Part shown: positions 15,790 to 24,498 of the stretch, one piece after another
Layout: the number at the start of each line of letters is the position of its first letter
How positions within the stretch are numbered: the first letter of the stretch is position 1
NCBI RefSeq assembly: GCF_036231945.1
Contig: NZ_CP109599.1
Coordinates: 5,235,501 to 5,299,500, forward strand
Origin: Streptomyces sp. NBC_01429
GTDB lineage: Bacteria > Actinomycetota > Actinomycetes > Streptomycetales > Streptomycetaceae
Reading direction: 5' to 3'
DNA: 64,000 bases
The notes under the pieces: model-generated
Seen by the model: the letters and a program-made list of their open reading frames with translations, nothing else
The model's database searches: none
What the model was told of the DNA's origin: nothing
Translations under genes and position numbers: made by a program

Positions 15790-16815
15790 ATGAGCAGCAA
15801 CGGACACGCCACCAACGAGAGCCGCGCGCGCGGTCCCGTCGATTCGTCCCGTGTCCCCAGATACGCGGGACCGGCCACGTTCGCCAGGCTGCCCCGGCTC
15901 GACGAGGTGGGCCGCGCCGATGTCGCCGTCGTCGGCGTCCCCTTCGACTCCGGCGTCTCCTACCGGCCCGGTGCCCGGTTCGGCGGGAACGCGATCCGGG
16001 AGGCGTCGCGGCTGCTGCGCCCGTACAACCCGGCGCAGGACGCCTCGCCGTTCGCGCTCGCGCAGGTCGCGGACGCGGGGGACGTCGCGGTGAACCCGTT
16101 CCACATAGGGGAGGCCGTCGACACCATCGAGGGGGCGGCCGACGAGCTGCTCGGGACCGGCGCCCGGCTGATGACCCTCGGCGGCGATCACACGATCGCC
16201 CTTCCGCTGCTGCGTTCGGTCGCGAAGCGGCACGGACCGGTCGCGCTGCTCCACTTCGACGCCCATCTGGACACCTGGGACACCTACTTCGGCGCCGAGT
16301 ACACCCACGGCACCCCCTTCCGCCGGGCCGTCGAGGAGGGCGTTCTCGACACGGAGGCCCTGTCCCACGTGGGTACGCGCGGTCCGCTGTACGGGAAGCA
16401 GGACCTGGACGACGACGCGAAGATGGGGTTCGGGATCGTCACCTCGGCGGACGTCATGCGCCGGGGCGTGGACGAGGTGACCGACCAACTGCGGCAGCGC
16501 ATCGGGGACCGCCCGCTGTACATCTCCATCGACATCGACGTGCTGGACCCGGCGCACGCGCCCGGCACCGGCACCCCCGAGGCCGGTGGCCTGACCTCGC
16601 GCGAGCTGTTGGAGATCCTGCGGGGGCTGGCCTCCTGCCACCTCGTCTCGGCGGACGTCGTGGAGGTCGCGCCCGCGTACGATCACGCGGAGATCACCTC
16701 GGTGGCCGCCTCCCACACGGCGTACGAGCTGACGACGATCATGTCCCGCCAGATCGCGGCCGGCCGCGAAAGCGCCGACGGCCGCGAGAGCGCCGACGGA
16801 AGGACAGCGGCGTAA
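15790..16815 (+). CDS. Agmatinase/guanidinobutyrase-family ureohydrolase
   Basis: This is a 341-aa binuclear manganese ureohydrolase that splits urea from a guanidino substrate. The metal ligands are visible: GGDH (residues 131-134), DAHLD (157-161) and SIDIDVLDPAHAPGTGTPEAGG near residue 238. The sequence is closer to agmatinase/guanidinobutyrase than to arginase. It lies between a symporter and a TPP decarboxylase-like gene whose ATG follows directly after its TAA, so translation is coupled. The C-terminus has a duplicated GRESADG unit. The ATG at 15790 has GGAGAGG about 9 nt upstream. Guanidinobutyrase activity is inferred from the neighbour; agmatine or guanidine cannot be ruled out. Confidence 0.85.
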   Translation: MSSNGHATNESRARGPVDSSRVPRYAGPATFARLPRLDEVGRADVAVVGVPFDSGVSYRPGARFGGNAIREASRLLRPYNPAQDASPFALAQVADAGDVAVNPFHIGEAVDTIEGAADELLGTGARLMTLGGDHTIALPLLRSVAKRHGPVALLHFDAHLDTWDTYFGAEYTHGTPFRRAVEEGVLDTEALSHVGTRGPLYGKQDLDDDAKMGFGIVTSADVMRRGVDEVTDQLRQRIGDRPLYISIDIDVLDPAHAPGTGTPEAGGLTSRELLEILRGLASCHLVSADVVEVAPAYDHAEITSVAASHTAYELTTIMSRQIAAGRESADGRESADGRTAA

Positions 16816-18537
16816 ATGCACGACCACGACCACGACATCCCGCCCCTCACCCCCGAGCAGACCGCCGCCGCGCTCAATCCGCCCCCCGGGCGCAACGGGG
16901 GCGATCTCGTCGTCGAGACGCTCTACGGCCTCGGCGCCACCACCGTCTTCGGGCTGCCGGGACAGCACGCGCTCGGCATGTTCGACGCGCTGCGCCGCTC
17001 CTCCCTCGACTACGTCGGCCTGCGCGTCGAGAACAACGCGGGGTTCGCCGCCGACGCGTACGGCCGGATCACCGGCGAGGTCGCGCCGCTGCTGCTCTCC
17101 ACCGGTCCCGGCGCGCTCACCGCCCTCGCCGCGCTCCAGGAGTCGGCGGCGGCCTCGGCCCCCGTCCTCGCCATCGCGAGCCAGGTCCCGGTGGCCGGAC
17201 TCGGTGGCGGACGCCACGGCTACCTGCATGAACTCCGCGACCAGCAGGCGTCCTTCCGGGACATCGTCAAATCCGTCCACCCGGTCCGTACCGCCTCGCA
17301 GATCCCGTCCGCGATCGCCGCCGCCTGGGAGTCCGCGCTCACCGCCCCGCACGGGCCGGTCTGGGTGGAGATCCCGCAGGACGTGCTGCTCGCCGGGACC
17401 TCCCTGCCGCCCGTCACCGCGATGGACGCCACCCCGCGCGAGCTGCTGCCCCGCCCCGAACTGACCGCCGTCGCTGCGCACGCGCTGTCGCACGCCGCGC
17501 GTCCGGTGATCGTCGCGGGCGGCGGGGTCGTACGGTCCGACGCGTCCGGCAAGCTCCGCGCGCTCGCCGAGAAGCTGGACGCGCCGGTCGTCACCACCTT
17601 CGGCGGCAAGGGCGCCTTCCCCTGGGAACACCCGCTGTCGCTCCGGTCCTGGCTGGAGGACCGGCACACCACCGACTTCCTGGAGGACGCCGACGTCCTG
17701 CTGGTGGTCGGCTCCGGCCTCGGCGAACTCTCCTCGAACTACCACACCTTCCGCCCGCGCGGCCGGGTGATCCAGATCGAGGCGGACCTCGGCAAGCTGG
17801 AGTCCAACCACCCCGCCCTCGGCATCCACGCCGACGCGCGGAACGCGCTCTCCGCGCTGCTGGAGTCGGTCGAGGAGCGGCACGACCCGGCCGCCGCCGC
17901 GTCCGTCCGTACGGTACTGGCGAAGGTACGGGAGCGGATCGAGGCCCAGGACCTCGCGCTGGAGCAGCGGGTGCTCGCCTCGGTCCGCGAGGCGCTGCCC
18001 GCCGCGTCCCCCAGCTTCTGGGACATGACGATCCTCGCCTACTGGGCCTGGTCGGCCTGGCCGGGGCCGATGCACTCGGGCCAGGGCGCCGGCGGCCTCG
18101 GCTACGGCTTCCCGGCCGCGCTCGGCGCCGCCGCGGCCGACCGTACGAAGCCGGTCCTCGCCGTCTCGGGCGACGGCGGCGCGATGTACTCGATCGCGGA
18201 GCTGGCCACCGCCCGCCAGTACGACCTGCCGGTCACCTGGCTGATCGTGGACGACGGCGGCTACGGCATCCTGCGCGAGTACATGACCGACGCCTTCGGC
18301 GAGTCCTCCGCAGCCGGGACCACCGAGCTGTCGCGGCCGGACTTCGTGGCGCTCGCCGAGTCCTTCGGCGTCCCGGCCGCCCGTACGACTCCGGAGGGCC
18401 TGCGCGACGATCTCGCCAAGGCGCTGGCGGCGCCCGGACCCTCGGTCGTGGTGCTTCCCGCCCTGCTCAAGATGTTCGCTCCGACACATCTGGACGGTGG
18501 CTCCGACACATCCGACCGGCGAGTGATCCCCGGCTGA
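16816..18537 (+). CDS. TPP-dependent enzyme, acetolactate-synthase/decarboxylase type (AruI-like candidate)
   Basis: This 573-aa enzyme has the three-domain TPP fold. The Pyr domain carries the catalytic Glu72 in LRVENNAGFAADAYGR, a central domain follows, and the PP domain starts its TPP motif at GDGGAMYSIAELA near residue 452. The first residues are His/Asp-rich (MHDHDHDIPP). Family members include acetolactate synthase, oxalyl-CoA decarboxylase and 2-ketoarginine decarboxylase (AruI). No small regulatory subunit lies nearby, and the partner is a ureohydrolase, which fits a 2-ketoarginine decarboxylase feeding 4-guanidinobutyrate production better than isoleucine/valine synthesis. The ATG directly abuts the upstream TAA. 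Confidence 0.75.
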   Translation: MHDHDHDIPPLTPEQTAAALNPPPGRNGGDLVVETLYGLGATTVFGLPGQHALGMFDALRRSSLDYVGLRVENNAGFAADAYGRITGEVAPLLLSTGPGALTALAALQESAAASAPVLAIASQVPVAGLGGGRHGYLHELRDQQASFRDIVKSVHPVRTASQIPSAIAAAWESALTAPHGPVWVEIPQDVLLAGTSLPPVTAMDATPRELLPRPELTAVAAHALSHAARPVIVAGGGVVRSDASGKLRALAEKLDAPVVTTFGGKGAFPWEHPLSLRSWLEDRHTTDFLEDADVLLVVGSGLGELSSNYHTFRPRGRVIQIEADLGKLESNHPALGIHADARNALSALLESVEERHDPAAAASVRTVLAKVRERIEAQDLALEQRVLASVREALPAASPSFWDMTILAYWAWSAWPGPMHSGQGAGGLGYGFPAALGAAAADRTKPVLAVSGDGGAMYSIAELATARQYDLPVTWLIVDDGGYGILREYMTDAFGESSAAGTTELSRPDFVALAESFGVPAARTTPEGLRDDLAKALAAPGPSVVVLPALLKMFAPTHLDGGSDTSDRRVIPG

Positions 18538-18600
18538 CGCCTGGCCGACCCTCTGCTGTCCCCGGCTGACGCCTGGCCGACTCTCTGCTGTCCCGGCTGA
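18528..18600. repeat. 33-bp direct repeat at the end of the TPP-enzyme gene
   Basis: A 33-bp unit beginning CCCGGCTGACGCCTGG occurs at 18528 and again at 18561, with a third partial copy (CCCGGCTGACC) at 18593. The stop codon of the TPP-enzyme gene is inside the first copy, so the duplication may have arisen from the 3' end of that gene. Confidence 0.75.
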
Positions 18601-18807
18601 CCGGTGTCCGGGGCTGCCGCGCTCTACCTGTCACCGGGCAGGTCCAGCGGCAGGTTCCGTGACATATCCGGCATTGTGTTCGGCGCCATACAACCTTTTA
18701 CCCCTCCCCATGCATCATGTCTGCGAGTGCGCCGCCGGAGCGCACAAGCCGTGCCCGTAGCGGCAGGCGTACTCGTGCGGCAGACGTAGCAGGGGCGGGA
18801 TTCCTTC

Positions 18808-19749
18808 ATGACTCACCAGCGAATACCCCGGCGTGCCCGGGGCGTGCTCTCGGCTGCCCTCGCCGGTGCCGTGCTCGTACCGCTGTTCGCGGCAGCGGCA
18901 CCGGCCGCCGCCGCGGCTCCGGCCGTTGTCTGCACCTCGGACAGGGCGGGACTCGGCGCCAAGCTGACCAAGGACATCACCGCCGCGCTCAAGGGCCGGA
19001 AGGCCACCACCGCGCTCTCCCTGCACGACCGCACGACCAATACGCGCTGCACGCTGCGCGCCACGCAGCAGTTCGACTCGGCGAGTGTGGTCAAGGTCAC
19101 CGTCCTCGCGACGCTGCTCTGGGACGCGCAGAAGACGAAGCGGGCCCTCACGACGCGTGAGAAGAGCCTCGTCACGGCGATGATCACGAAGTCGGACAAC
19201 ACGTCGACCAGCACGCTCTGGAAGCAGTTGGGCCTCACCAAGGTCAAGGGCTTCCTCAAGGCCGCGAAGATGACCCGCACCGTCCCCGGGACCGGCGGCT
19301 ACTGGGGGCTGACCCAGATCACCGCCGACGACGAGAAGCAGCTGCTCGGCCTGGTGACCGCCAAGAACACCGTCCTGACCGACGCGTCGCGCGCCTACAT
19401 GCTGGACCGGATGAACAAGGTCGTCTCCTCCCAGCGCTGGGGCGTCCCGGCCGGCGCCCCCACCAGCGCCAAGGTCCACCTCAAGAACGGCTGGCTCCAG
19501 CGCTCCACCCACGGCTGGCGCGTGCACAGCATCGGCGCGTTCACCGGCAAGGGCCACGACTACACGCTCTCCGTGCTCACCCACGACAACAAGACGATGA
19601 ACGACGGCGTCAACACCATCCAGGCCGTCGCCAAGGCGGTCCACAAGGGCCTCGACCCGACCGCCGCCAAGACCGCCACCACGGTCCAGGTCACGCCGTC
19701 GGCCACGTACGAGTCCATGCCGGCCACCCCGGAGCGGCCCGCCGCGTAA
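18808..19749 (+). CDS. Secreted class A beta-lactamase-fold serine hydrolase
   Basis: This 313-aa protein has a Sec signal peptide (Arg-rich start, hydrophobic core, Ala-rich cleavage zone to about residue 39). The three active-site elements of the penicillin-binding/beta-lactamase fold are recognisable: SVVK (Ser93-Lys96), SDN (129-131) and KNG (226-228) in place of KTG. No Glu-containing omega-loop motif typical of true class A enzymes is obvious. Likely roles are peptidoglycan-related hydrolysis or weak beta-lactam hydrolysis outside the cell. It is monocistronic, with 270 bp of non-coding sequence before it. Whether it confers resistance cannot be told from sequence. Confidence 0.8.
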   Translation: MTHQRIPRRARGVLSAALAGAVLVPLFAAAAPAAAAAPAVVCTSDRAGLGAKLTKDITAALKGRKATTALSLHDRTTNTRCTLRATQQFDSASVVKVTVLATLLWDAQKTKRALTTREKSLVTAMITKSDNTSTSTLWKQLGLTKVKGFLKAAKMTRTVPGTGGYWGLTQITADDEKQLLGLVTAKNTVLTDASRAYMLDRMNKVVSSQRWGVPAGAPTSAKVHLKNGWLQRSTHGWRVHSIGAFTGKGHDYTLSVLTHDNKTMNDGVNTIQAVAKAVHKGLDPTAAKTATTVQVTPSATYESMPATPERPAA

Positions 19750-19891
19750 GCCTCCTCGCGTCCGGGCCGCAGGGCCCGTGGTCCTAGGACCGGAGGACGG
19801 CATTTGTTGCGGAGGGATGAAATCCGCAGCTCCCCGCGTTGGTGCCTTCCGGCAGATCAGGGCGATCGGTCCGGACGATCAGGAGGCATCA

Positions 19892-22800
19892 GTGGCGGCG
19901 GGCGAAGAGGGCTGGGCACGACGGCTGACCGGATACGCGTGGCGATACCGGCGCAATGTGATGCTCGCCCTCGGCTCCTCGCTCGCCGGTATGGCGGTGA
20001 TGGCCCTCGTACCGCTGATCACCAAGGTCGTCATCGACGACGTGATCGGGGACGGCAGCCGCTCCCTCCTCGTCTGGACCGGCCTGCTGGTCGTCGCCGC
20101 CCTCGCCGTCTACGCGGCGGCCTACGTCCGCCGCTACTACGGCGGCCGGCTCGCCCTCGACGTACAGCACGACCTCCGTACGCAGATGTACGAGACGATC
20201 GGCCGCCTCGACGGCCGGCGCCAGGACACCCTGTCCACCGGGCAGGTCATCGGCCGCGCCACCAGCGACCTCCAGCTCATCCAGAGCCTGCTCTTCATGT
20301 TGCCGATGACCATCGGCAACGTCCTGCTGTTCGTGATCTCCCTGGGGATCATGGCGTGGCTCTCGCCGCCGCTGACCCTGGTCGCCCTGGCCGTCGCCCC
20401 CGCCGTCTGGTTCATCGCCCGCCGCAGCCGCGCCAAGCTGCACCCCGCCACCTGGTACGCGCAGGCGCAGGCCGCCGCCGTCGCCGGGGTCGTGGACGGC
20501 GCGGTCTCCGGAGTCCGGGTCGTCAAGGGCTTCGGGCAGGAGGAGCAGGAGACCGGCAAGCTCCGCACGGCCGGCCGGGAACTCTTCGCGGCCCGGCTGC
20601 GCACCATCAGGCTCAACTCCCGCTACACCCCGGCACTCCAGGCCGTACCCGCGCTCGGCCAGGTCGCGATGCTGGCGCTCGGCGGCTGGCTGGCGACCCG
20701 GGGACAGATCACGCTCGGCACCTTCGTCGCCTTCTCCACCTATCTGGCCCAGCTCGTCGGCCCGGTCCGGATGCTCGCCATGGTCCTGACCGTCGGCCAG
20801 CAGGCGCGCGCCGGAGTGGAACGGGTGCTGGAGCTGATCGACACCGAGCCCACCCTCCAGGACGGTACGAAGGAGCTGCCGGCGGACGCCGAGGCGTCGG
20901 TCGAGTTCGACGACGTGTCGTTCGCGTACGAGGACGGCCGGCCCGTGCTCGACGGCTTCTCGCTGGAGATGAGCCCCGGCGAGACCGTCGCCGTCGTCGG
21001 TGCCTCCGGCAGCGGCAAGTCCACCGTCTCCCTCCTGCTGCCCCGCTTCTACGACGTCTCGCGCGGCGCCGTCCTCGTCGGCGGCCACGACGTGCGCGAG
21101 CTGACCCTCCACTCGCTGCGCGCCGCCATCGGACTCGTACCGGAGGACAGCTTCCTCTTCTCCGACACCGTTCGCGCCAACATCGCCTACGGAAAGCCGG
21201 ACGCCACCGAGGAGGAGATCTTCCGCGCGACCCGCGCCGCACGCGCGCACGAGTTCATCACCGACCTGCCCGACGGGTACGACACCTCGGTCGGTGAGCA
21301 CGGCCTCACACTCTCCGGCGGGCAGCGCCAGCGCATCGCCCTGGCGCGCGCGATCCTCACCGACCCCCGGCTCCTCGTGCTGGACGACGCGACCTCCGCC
21401 GTCGACTCCCGGGTGGAGCACGAGATCCACGACGCCCTGCGCGCGGTGATGGCCGGGCGTACGACCCTGCTCATCGCCCACCGCCGCTCCACGCTCGGCC
21501 TGGCCGACCGTATCGCCGTACTGGACGGCGGGCGGCTCGCCGACATCGGGACGCACGACGAACTCCAGGAGCGGTCCGCCCTCTACCGGCGGCTGCTGAC
21601 CGAACCGGACGAGCTGGGCGGCGTCTCGCCGGGCCACACCCCGGTCCTGACCGCGCCGTCGGTCGGCGACGCGGCCGAGGAGTCGGCGGCGGAGGCCCGC
21701 GCGCTCCAGCAGGAGATAGACGCGGAGTTCGACGCCGAACGCGGGGTGACCCCGGCGCTGTGGGTACGCGACGAGCGATGTCGCGGCGAGCGACGCACCG
21801 ACGACTCCGCCGCACCCGGCGCCACTTCTGGATCCGCCGCCTCCGGGTCCGCCGCCTCCGGGTCCGCCACTTCCGGAGCCACCCCCGAAATGCTCGCTCT
21901 GGTCGAGGCGCTGCCACCGGCCACCGACACCCCCGGCGTCGACGAGCAACGCGCGGTCGCCGCCGAGGAGTCGTACGGGCTGCGCAGGCTGCTGCGCGGT
22001 TTCGGGCTGCCGCTGCTGGTCAGCCTGGCGCTCGTCGCCGTCGACGCGGGCATGGGCCTGCTGCTGCCGGTCCTCATCCGGCACGGCATCGACGAGGGCG
22101 TGGAGCGCCTCGCGCTCGGCGCGGTGTGGGCGGCTTCCGCCCTGGGACTGCTCGTCGTGCTCGTCCAGTGGGCCGCGCAGATCGGCGAGACGCGCAAGAC
22201 CGGCCGGACCGGTGAGCGCGTCCTCTACTCGCTGCGGCTCAAGATCTTCGCGCAGCTCCAGCGGCTCGGACTCGACTACTACGAGCGCGAGCTGACCGGC
22301 CGCATCATGACGCGGATGACGACCGACATCGACGCGCTGTCGACGTTCCTCCAGACCGGTCTCGTCACCGCGTTCGTCTCCGTCGTGACCTTCGCCGGCA
22401 TCCTGGTGGTGCTGGTGGTCATCGACGTACAACTGGCCCTGGTCGTCTTCGCGACACTGCCCGTGCTGATCATCGGTACGGTCTTCTTCCGCCGCAAGAG
22501 CGTCCAGGCGTACGAGCTGGCCCGCGAGCGCGTCGGCGCGGTCAACGCCGATCTCCAGGAGTCCGTCTCCGGGCTGCGGATCGTCCAGGCGTTCCGGCGC
22601 GAGAAGGACGGCGCCGCGCGCTTCGCCGCGCGCAGCGACCACTACCGCACGGCGCGGGTGCGCGGCCAGTGGCTGATCTCGGTCTACTTCCCCTTCGTCC
22701 AGCTGCTGTCCTCGGTGGCCGCCGCCGCCGTGCTGATCGTCGGCGCGGGACGGGTGGAGGCGGGCACGCTGACGACCGGCGCGCTGGTGGCTTACCTCCT

Positions 22801-23824
22801 CTACATCGACCTGTTCTTCGCGCCCGTGCAGCAGCTCTCCCAGGTCTTCGACGGCTACCAGCAGGCGACCGTCTCGCTCGGCCGCGTCCAGGAACTGCTG
22901 CGCGAGCCGACATCGACCGGTGCGGCGAAGAAGCCGCTGGACGTGCGCTCGCTGCGCGGCGAGATCGTCTTCGAGGACGTGCACTTCGCGTACGGAAGTG
23001 ACGCGGGCGAAGCGGGCGAAGCGGGCGCGGGCGCCGGGCAGCCGGAACAGCTGGCACCGGCAGGGCGGACAGAGCGGGCAGGGCAGACTGCGCAGCCGGA
23101 ACAGGCGGCGCTCACCGGGATCGACCTGCGGATCGAGGCCGGCCAGACCGTCGCCTTCGTCGGCGAGACCGGCGCGGGCAAGTCCACCCTCGTCAAACTG
23201 GTCGCGCGGTACTACGACCCGACCGGCGGCCGGGTGCGGGCGGACGGTACGGACCTGCGCGAGCTGGACCTCGCGGCGTACCGCCACCGGCTCGGCGTCG
23301 TACCGCAGGAGCCGTACCTCTTCGCCGGCACGGTCCGGGACGCCATCGCGTACGGGCGTCCCGAGGCGAGCGACGCGCGGGTGGAGGCGGCGGCGCGGAC
23401 GGTCGGCGCGCACGAGATGATCGCCACGCTCGACGGCGGCTATCTGCACGAGGTCGCCGAGCGCGGCCGTAACCTCTCGGCGGGACAGCGCCAGTTGATC
23501 GCCCTGGCCCGAGCCGAGCTGGTCGATCCGGACGTACTGCTGCTCGACGAGGCGACGGCGGCGCTGGACCTGGCGACCGAGGCGCTGGTCAACCAGGCCA
23601 CCGACCGGCTGGCCGGCCGCCGTACCACCTTGGTCGTCGCGCACCGGCTGACGACCGCGGCGCGCGCGGACCGAGTGGTCGTGATGGACCACGGGCGGGT
23701 CGTCGAGGACGGTACGCACGAGGAACTGCTCGCGCTGGACGGCAGATACGCCACGCTGTGGCGCAGCTTCATCGGCGAGGGCGAGGGCGAGGGCGAGGAA
23801 GAAGCGGCGGCTGTGGTGCTGTGA
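19892..23824 (+). CDS. Fused heterodimer-type ABC exporter (TMD-NBD-TMD-NBD)
   Basis: This 1310-aa protein joins two ABC exporter half-transporters. TMD1 is at residues 20-310 and NBD1 has Walker A near 371 (VGASGSGKST) and LSGGQRQR. An Ala/Ser/Gly repeat linker lies near 640-665, TMD2 at 700-1005, and NBD2 has Walker A near 1090 (VGETGAGKST) and LSAGQRQL. NBD1 Walker B ends LDDATSAVD, so the catalytic Glu is Asp; NBD2 has LDEATAALD. One composite site is thus canonical (NBD2 Walker plus NBD1 LSGGQ) and one degenerate, as in heterodimeric exporters. GTG is chosen because AGGAGG stands 5 nt upstream. The tail is EGEGEGEEE. Substrate unknown; drugs or lipids are typical. Confidence 0.9.
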   Translation: MAAGEEGWARRLTGYAWRYRRNVMLALGSSLAGMAVMALVPLITKVVIDDVIGDGSRSLLVWTGLLVVAALAVYAAAYVRRYYGGRLALDVQHDLRTQMYETIGRLDGRRQDTLSTGQVIGRATSDLQLIQSLLFMLPMTIGNVLLFVISLGIMAWLSPPLTLVALAVAPAVWFIARRSRAKLHPATWYAQAQAAAVAGVVDGAVSGVRVVKGFGQEEQETGKLRTAGRELFAARLRTIRLNSRYTPALQAVPALGQVAMLALGGWLATRGQITLGTFVAFSTYLAQLVGPVRMLAMVLTVGQQARAGVERVLELIDTEPTLQDGTKELPADAEASVEFDDVSFAYEDGRPVLDGFSLEMSPGETVAVVGASGSGKSTVSLLLPRFYDVSRGAVLVGGHDVRELTLHSLRAAIGLVPEDSFLFSDTVRANIAYGKPDATEEEIFRATRAARAHEFITDLPDGYDTSVGEHGLTLSGGQRQRIALARAILTDPRLLVLDDATSAVDSRVEHEIHDALRAVMAGRTTLLIAHRRSTLGLADRIAVLDGGRLADIGTHDELQERSALYRRLLTEPDELGGVSPGHTPVLTAPSVGDAAEESAAEARALQQEIDAEFDAERGVTPALWVRDERCRGERRTDDSAAPGATSGSAASGSAASGSATSGATPEMLALVEALPPATDTPGVDEQRAVAAEESYGLRRLLRGFGLPLLVSLALVAVDAGMGLLLPVLIRHGIDEGVERLALGAVWAASALGLLVVLVQWAAQIGETRKTGRTGERVLYSLRLKIFAQLQRLGLDYYERELTGRIMTRMTTDIDALSTFLQTGLVTAFVSVVTFAGILVVLVVIDVQLALVVFATLPVLIIGTVFFRRKSVQAYELARERVGAVNADLQESVSGLRIVQAFRREKDGAARFAARSDHYRTARVRGQWLISVYFPFVQLLSSVAAAAVLIVGAGRVEAGTLTTGALVAYLLYIDLFFAPVQQLSQVFDGYQQATVSLGRVQELLREPTSTGAAKKPLDVRSLRGEIVFEDVHFAYGSDAGEAGEAGAGAGQPEQLAPAGRTERAGQTAQPEQAALTGIDLRIEAGQTVAFVGETGAGKSTLVKLVARYYDPTGGRVRADGTDLRELDLAAYRHRLGVVPQEPYLFAGTVRDAIAYGRPEASDARVEAAARTVGAHEMIATLDGGYLHEVAERGRNLSAGQRQLIALARAELVDPDVLLLDEATAALDLATEALVNQATDRLAGRRTTLVVAHRLTTAARADRVVVMDHGRVVEDGTHEELLALDGRYATLWRSFIGEGEGEGEEEAAAVVL

Positions 23825-23904
23825 GACGGCGGGCGTGTGGGCGCCGGATGCCGTAGCGCGCGGGGGAGTACCGCAACCATCCCCGGACCACAGGCGTCGT
23901 ACGC

Positions 23905-24351
23905 ATGTACGCAAAGATCGCCAAAGGGGGAACCTTGTTCGGTTGGGCTGGGGTGGTGGCCGGGGCGGGGTCCGTGGGCAAGAGGGCGCTGGCGTACGCT
24001 CTCGCGATCCTGACCGCCATGGGCGCCCTGGTGATCGACCCCGGTGCTCCGGCCGCCCGCGCGGCCTCCGTCTGTTCGGGACGGCCGCTGCGGACCGTAC
24101 CGTTCGCCACCGGCGAAGTGCGGATCTACAAGGGCCGTGACTACGCCTGCGCGATCACCGTCGCCACGAAACCGGGCAAGAAGCGCTCCATGTCGATCAG
24201 CCTCCAACCGCGAGGCGGCAACCCGGTGGTGGACAGCGGCAAGTACACGCGGCAGTCGGGTCCGGTCACGGTGCATGCCCTGAACCGGTGTGTGCGGGCG
24301 ACCGGTTCGGTGTCGGGGAAGTCCGCCTCGACCGGCTGGATACTCTGCTGA
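23905..24351 (+). CDS. Small secreted protein of unknown function
   Basis: This is a 148-aa frame with a hydrophobic export signal (KRALAYALAILTAMGALVI, ending PAARAA near residue 54) and a mature part of about 95 residues. The mature part holds four Cys (SVCSG, DYACAI, NRCVRA and the C-terminal WILC), suggesting two disulfides. The pattern of short beta-prone segments recalls small secreted inhibitor-like or wall-associated proteins, but I recognise no family. The ATG at 23905 has no clear ribosome site. An in-frame TTG at 23935 follows AAGGGGGA and could be the real start. It sits between an exporter and a secreted peptidase. Confidence 0.65.
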   Translation: MYAKIAKGGTLFGWAGVVAGAGSVGKRALAYALAILTAMGALVIDPGAPAARAASVCSGRPLRTVPFATGEVRIYKGRDYACAITVATKPGKKRSMSISLQPRGGNPVVDSGKYTRQSGPVTVHALNRCVRATGSVSGKSASTGWILC

Positions 24352-24498
24352 GACCTGCGCGGATACCTGTGCGGAGACCTCCGCCGGGACCTCTGGCGGG
24401 ACCTGTCGAGAAATGCGCTCCAACGGCCCTGGGGGCTGGCGGTCCCCCTGGTCGCCCGGTTAGGTTCACGGCGTCTGTCATGAACACAGGGAGCGTGA

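Noticed and set aside
18808..19749. Calling the serine hydrolase an antibiotic-resistance beta-lactamase
   Set aside because: The KTG motif is KNG and the omega-loop Glu motif is not evident, so only the fold and secretion can be supported.
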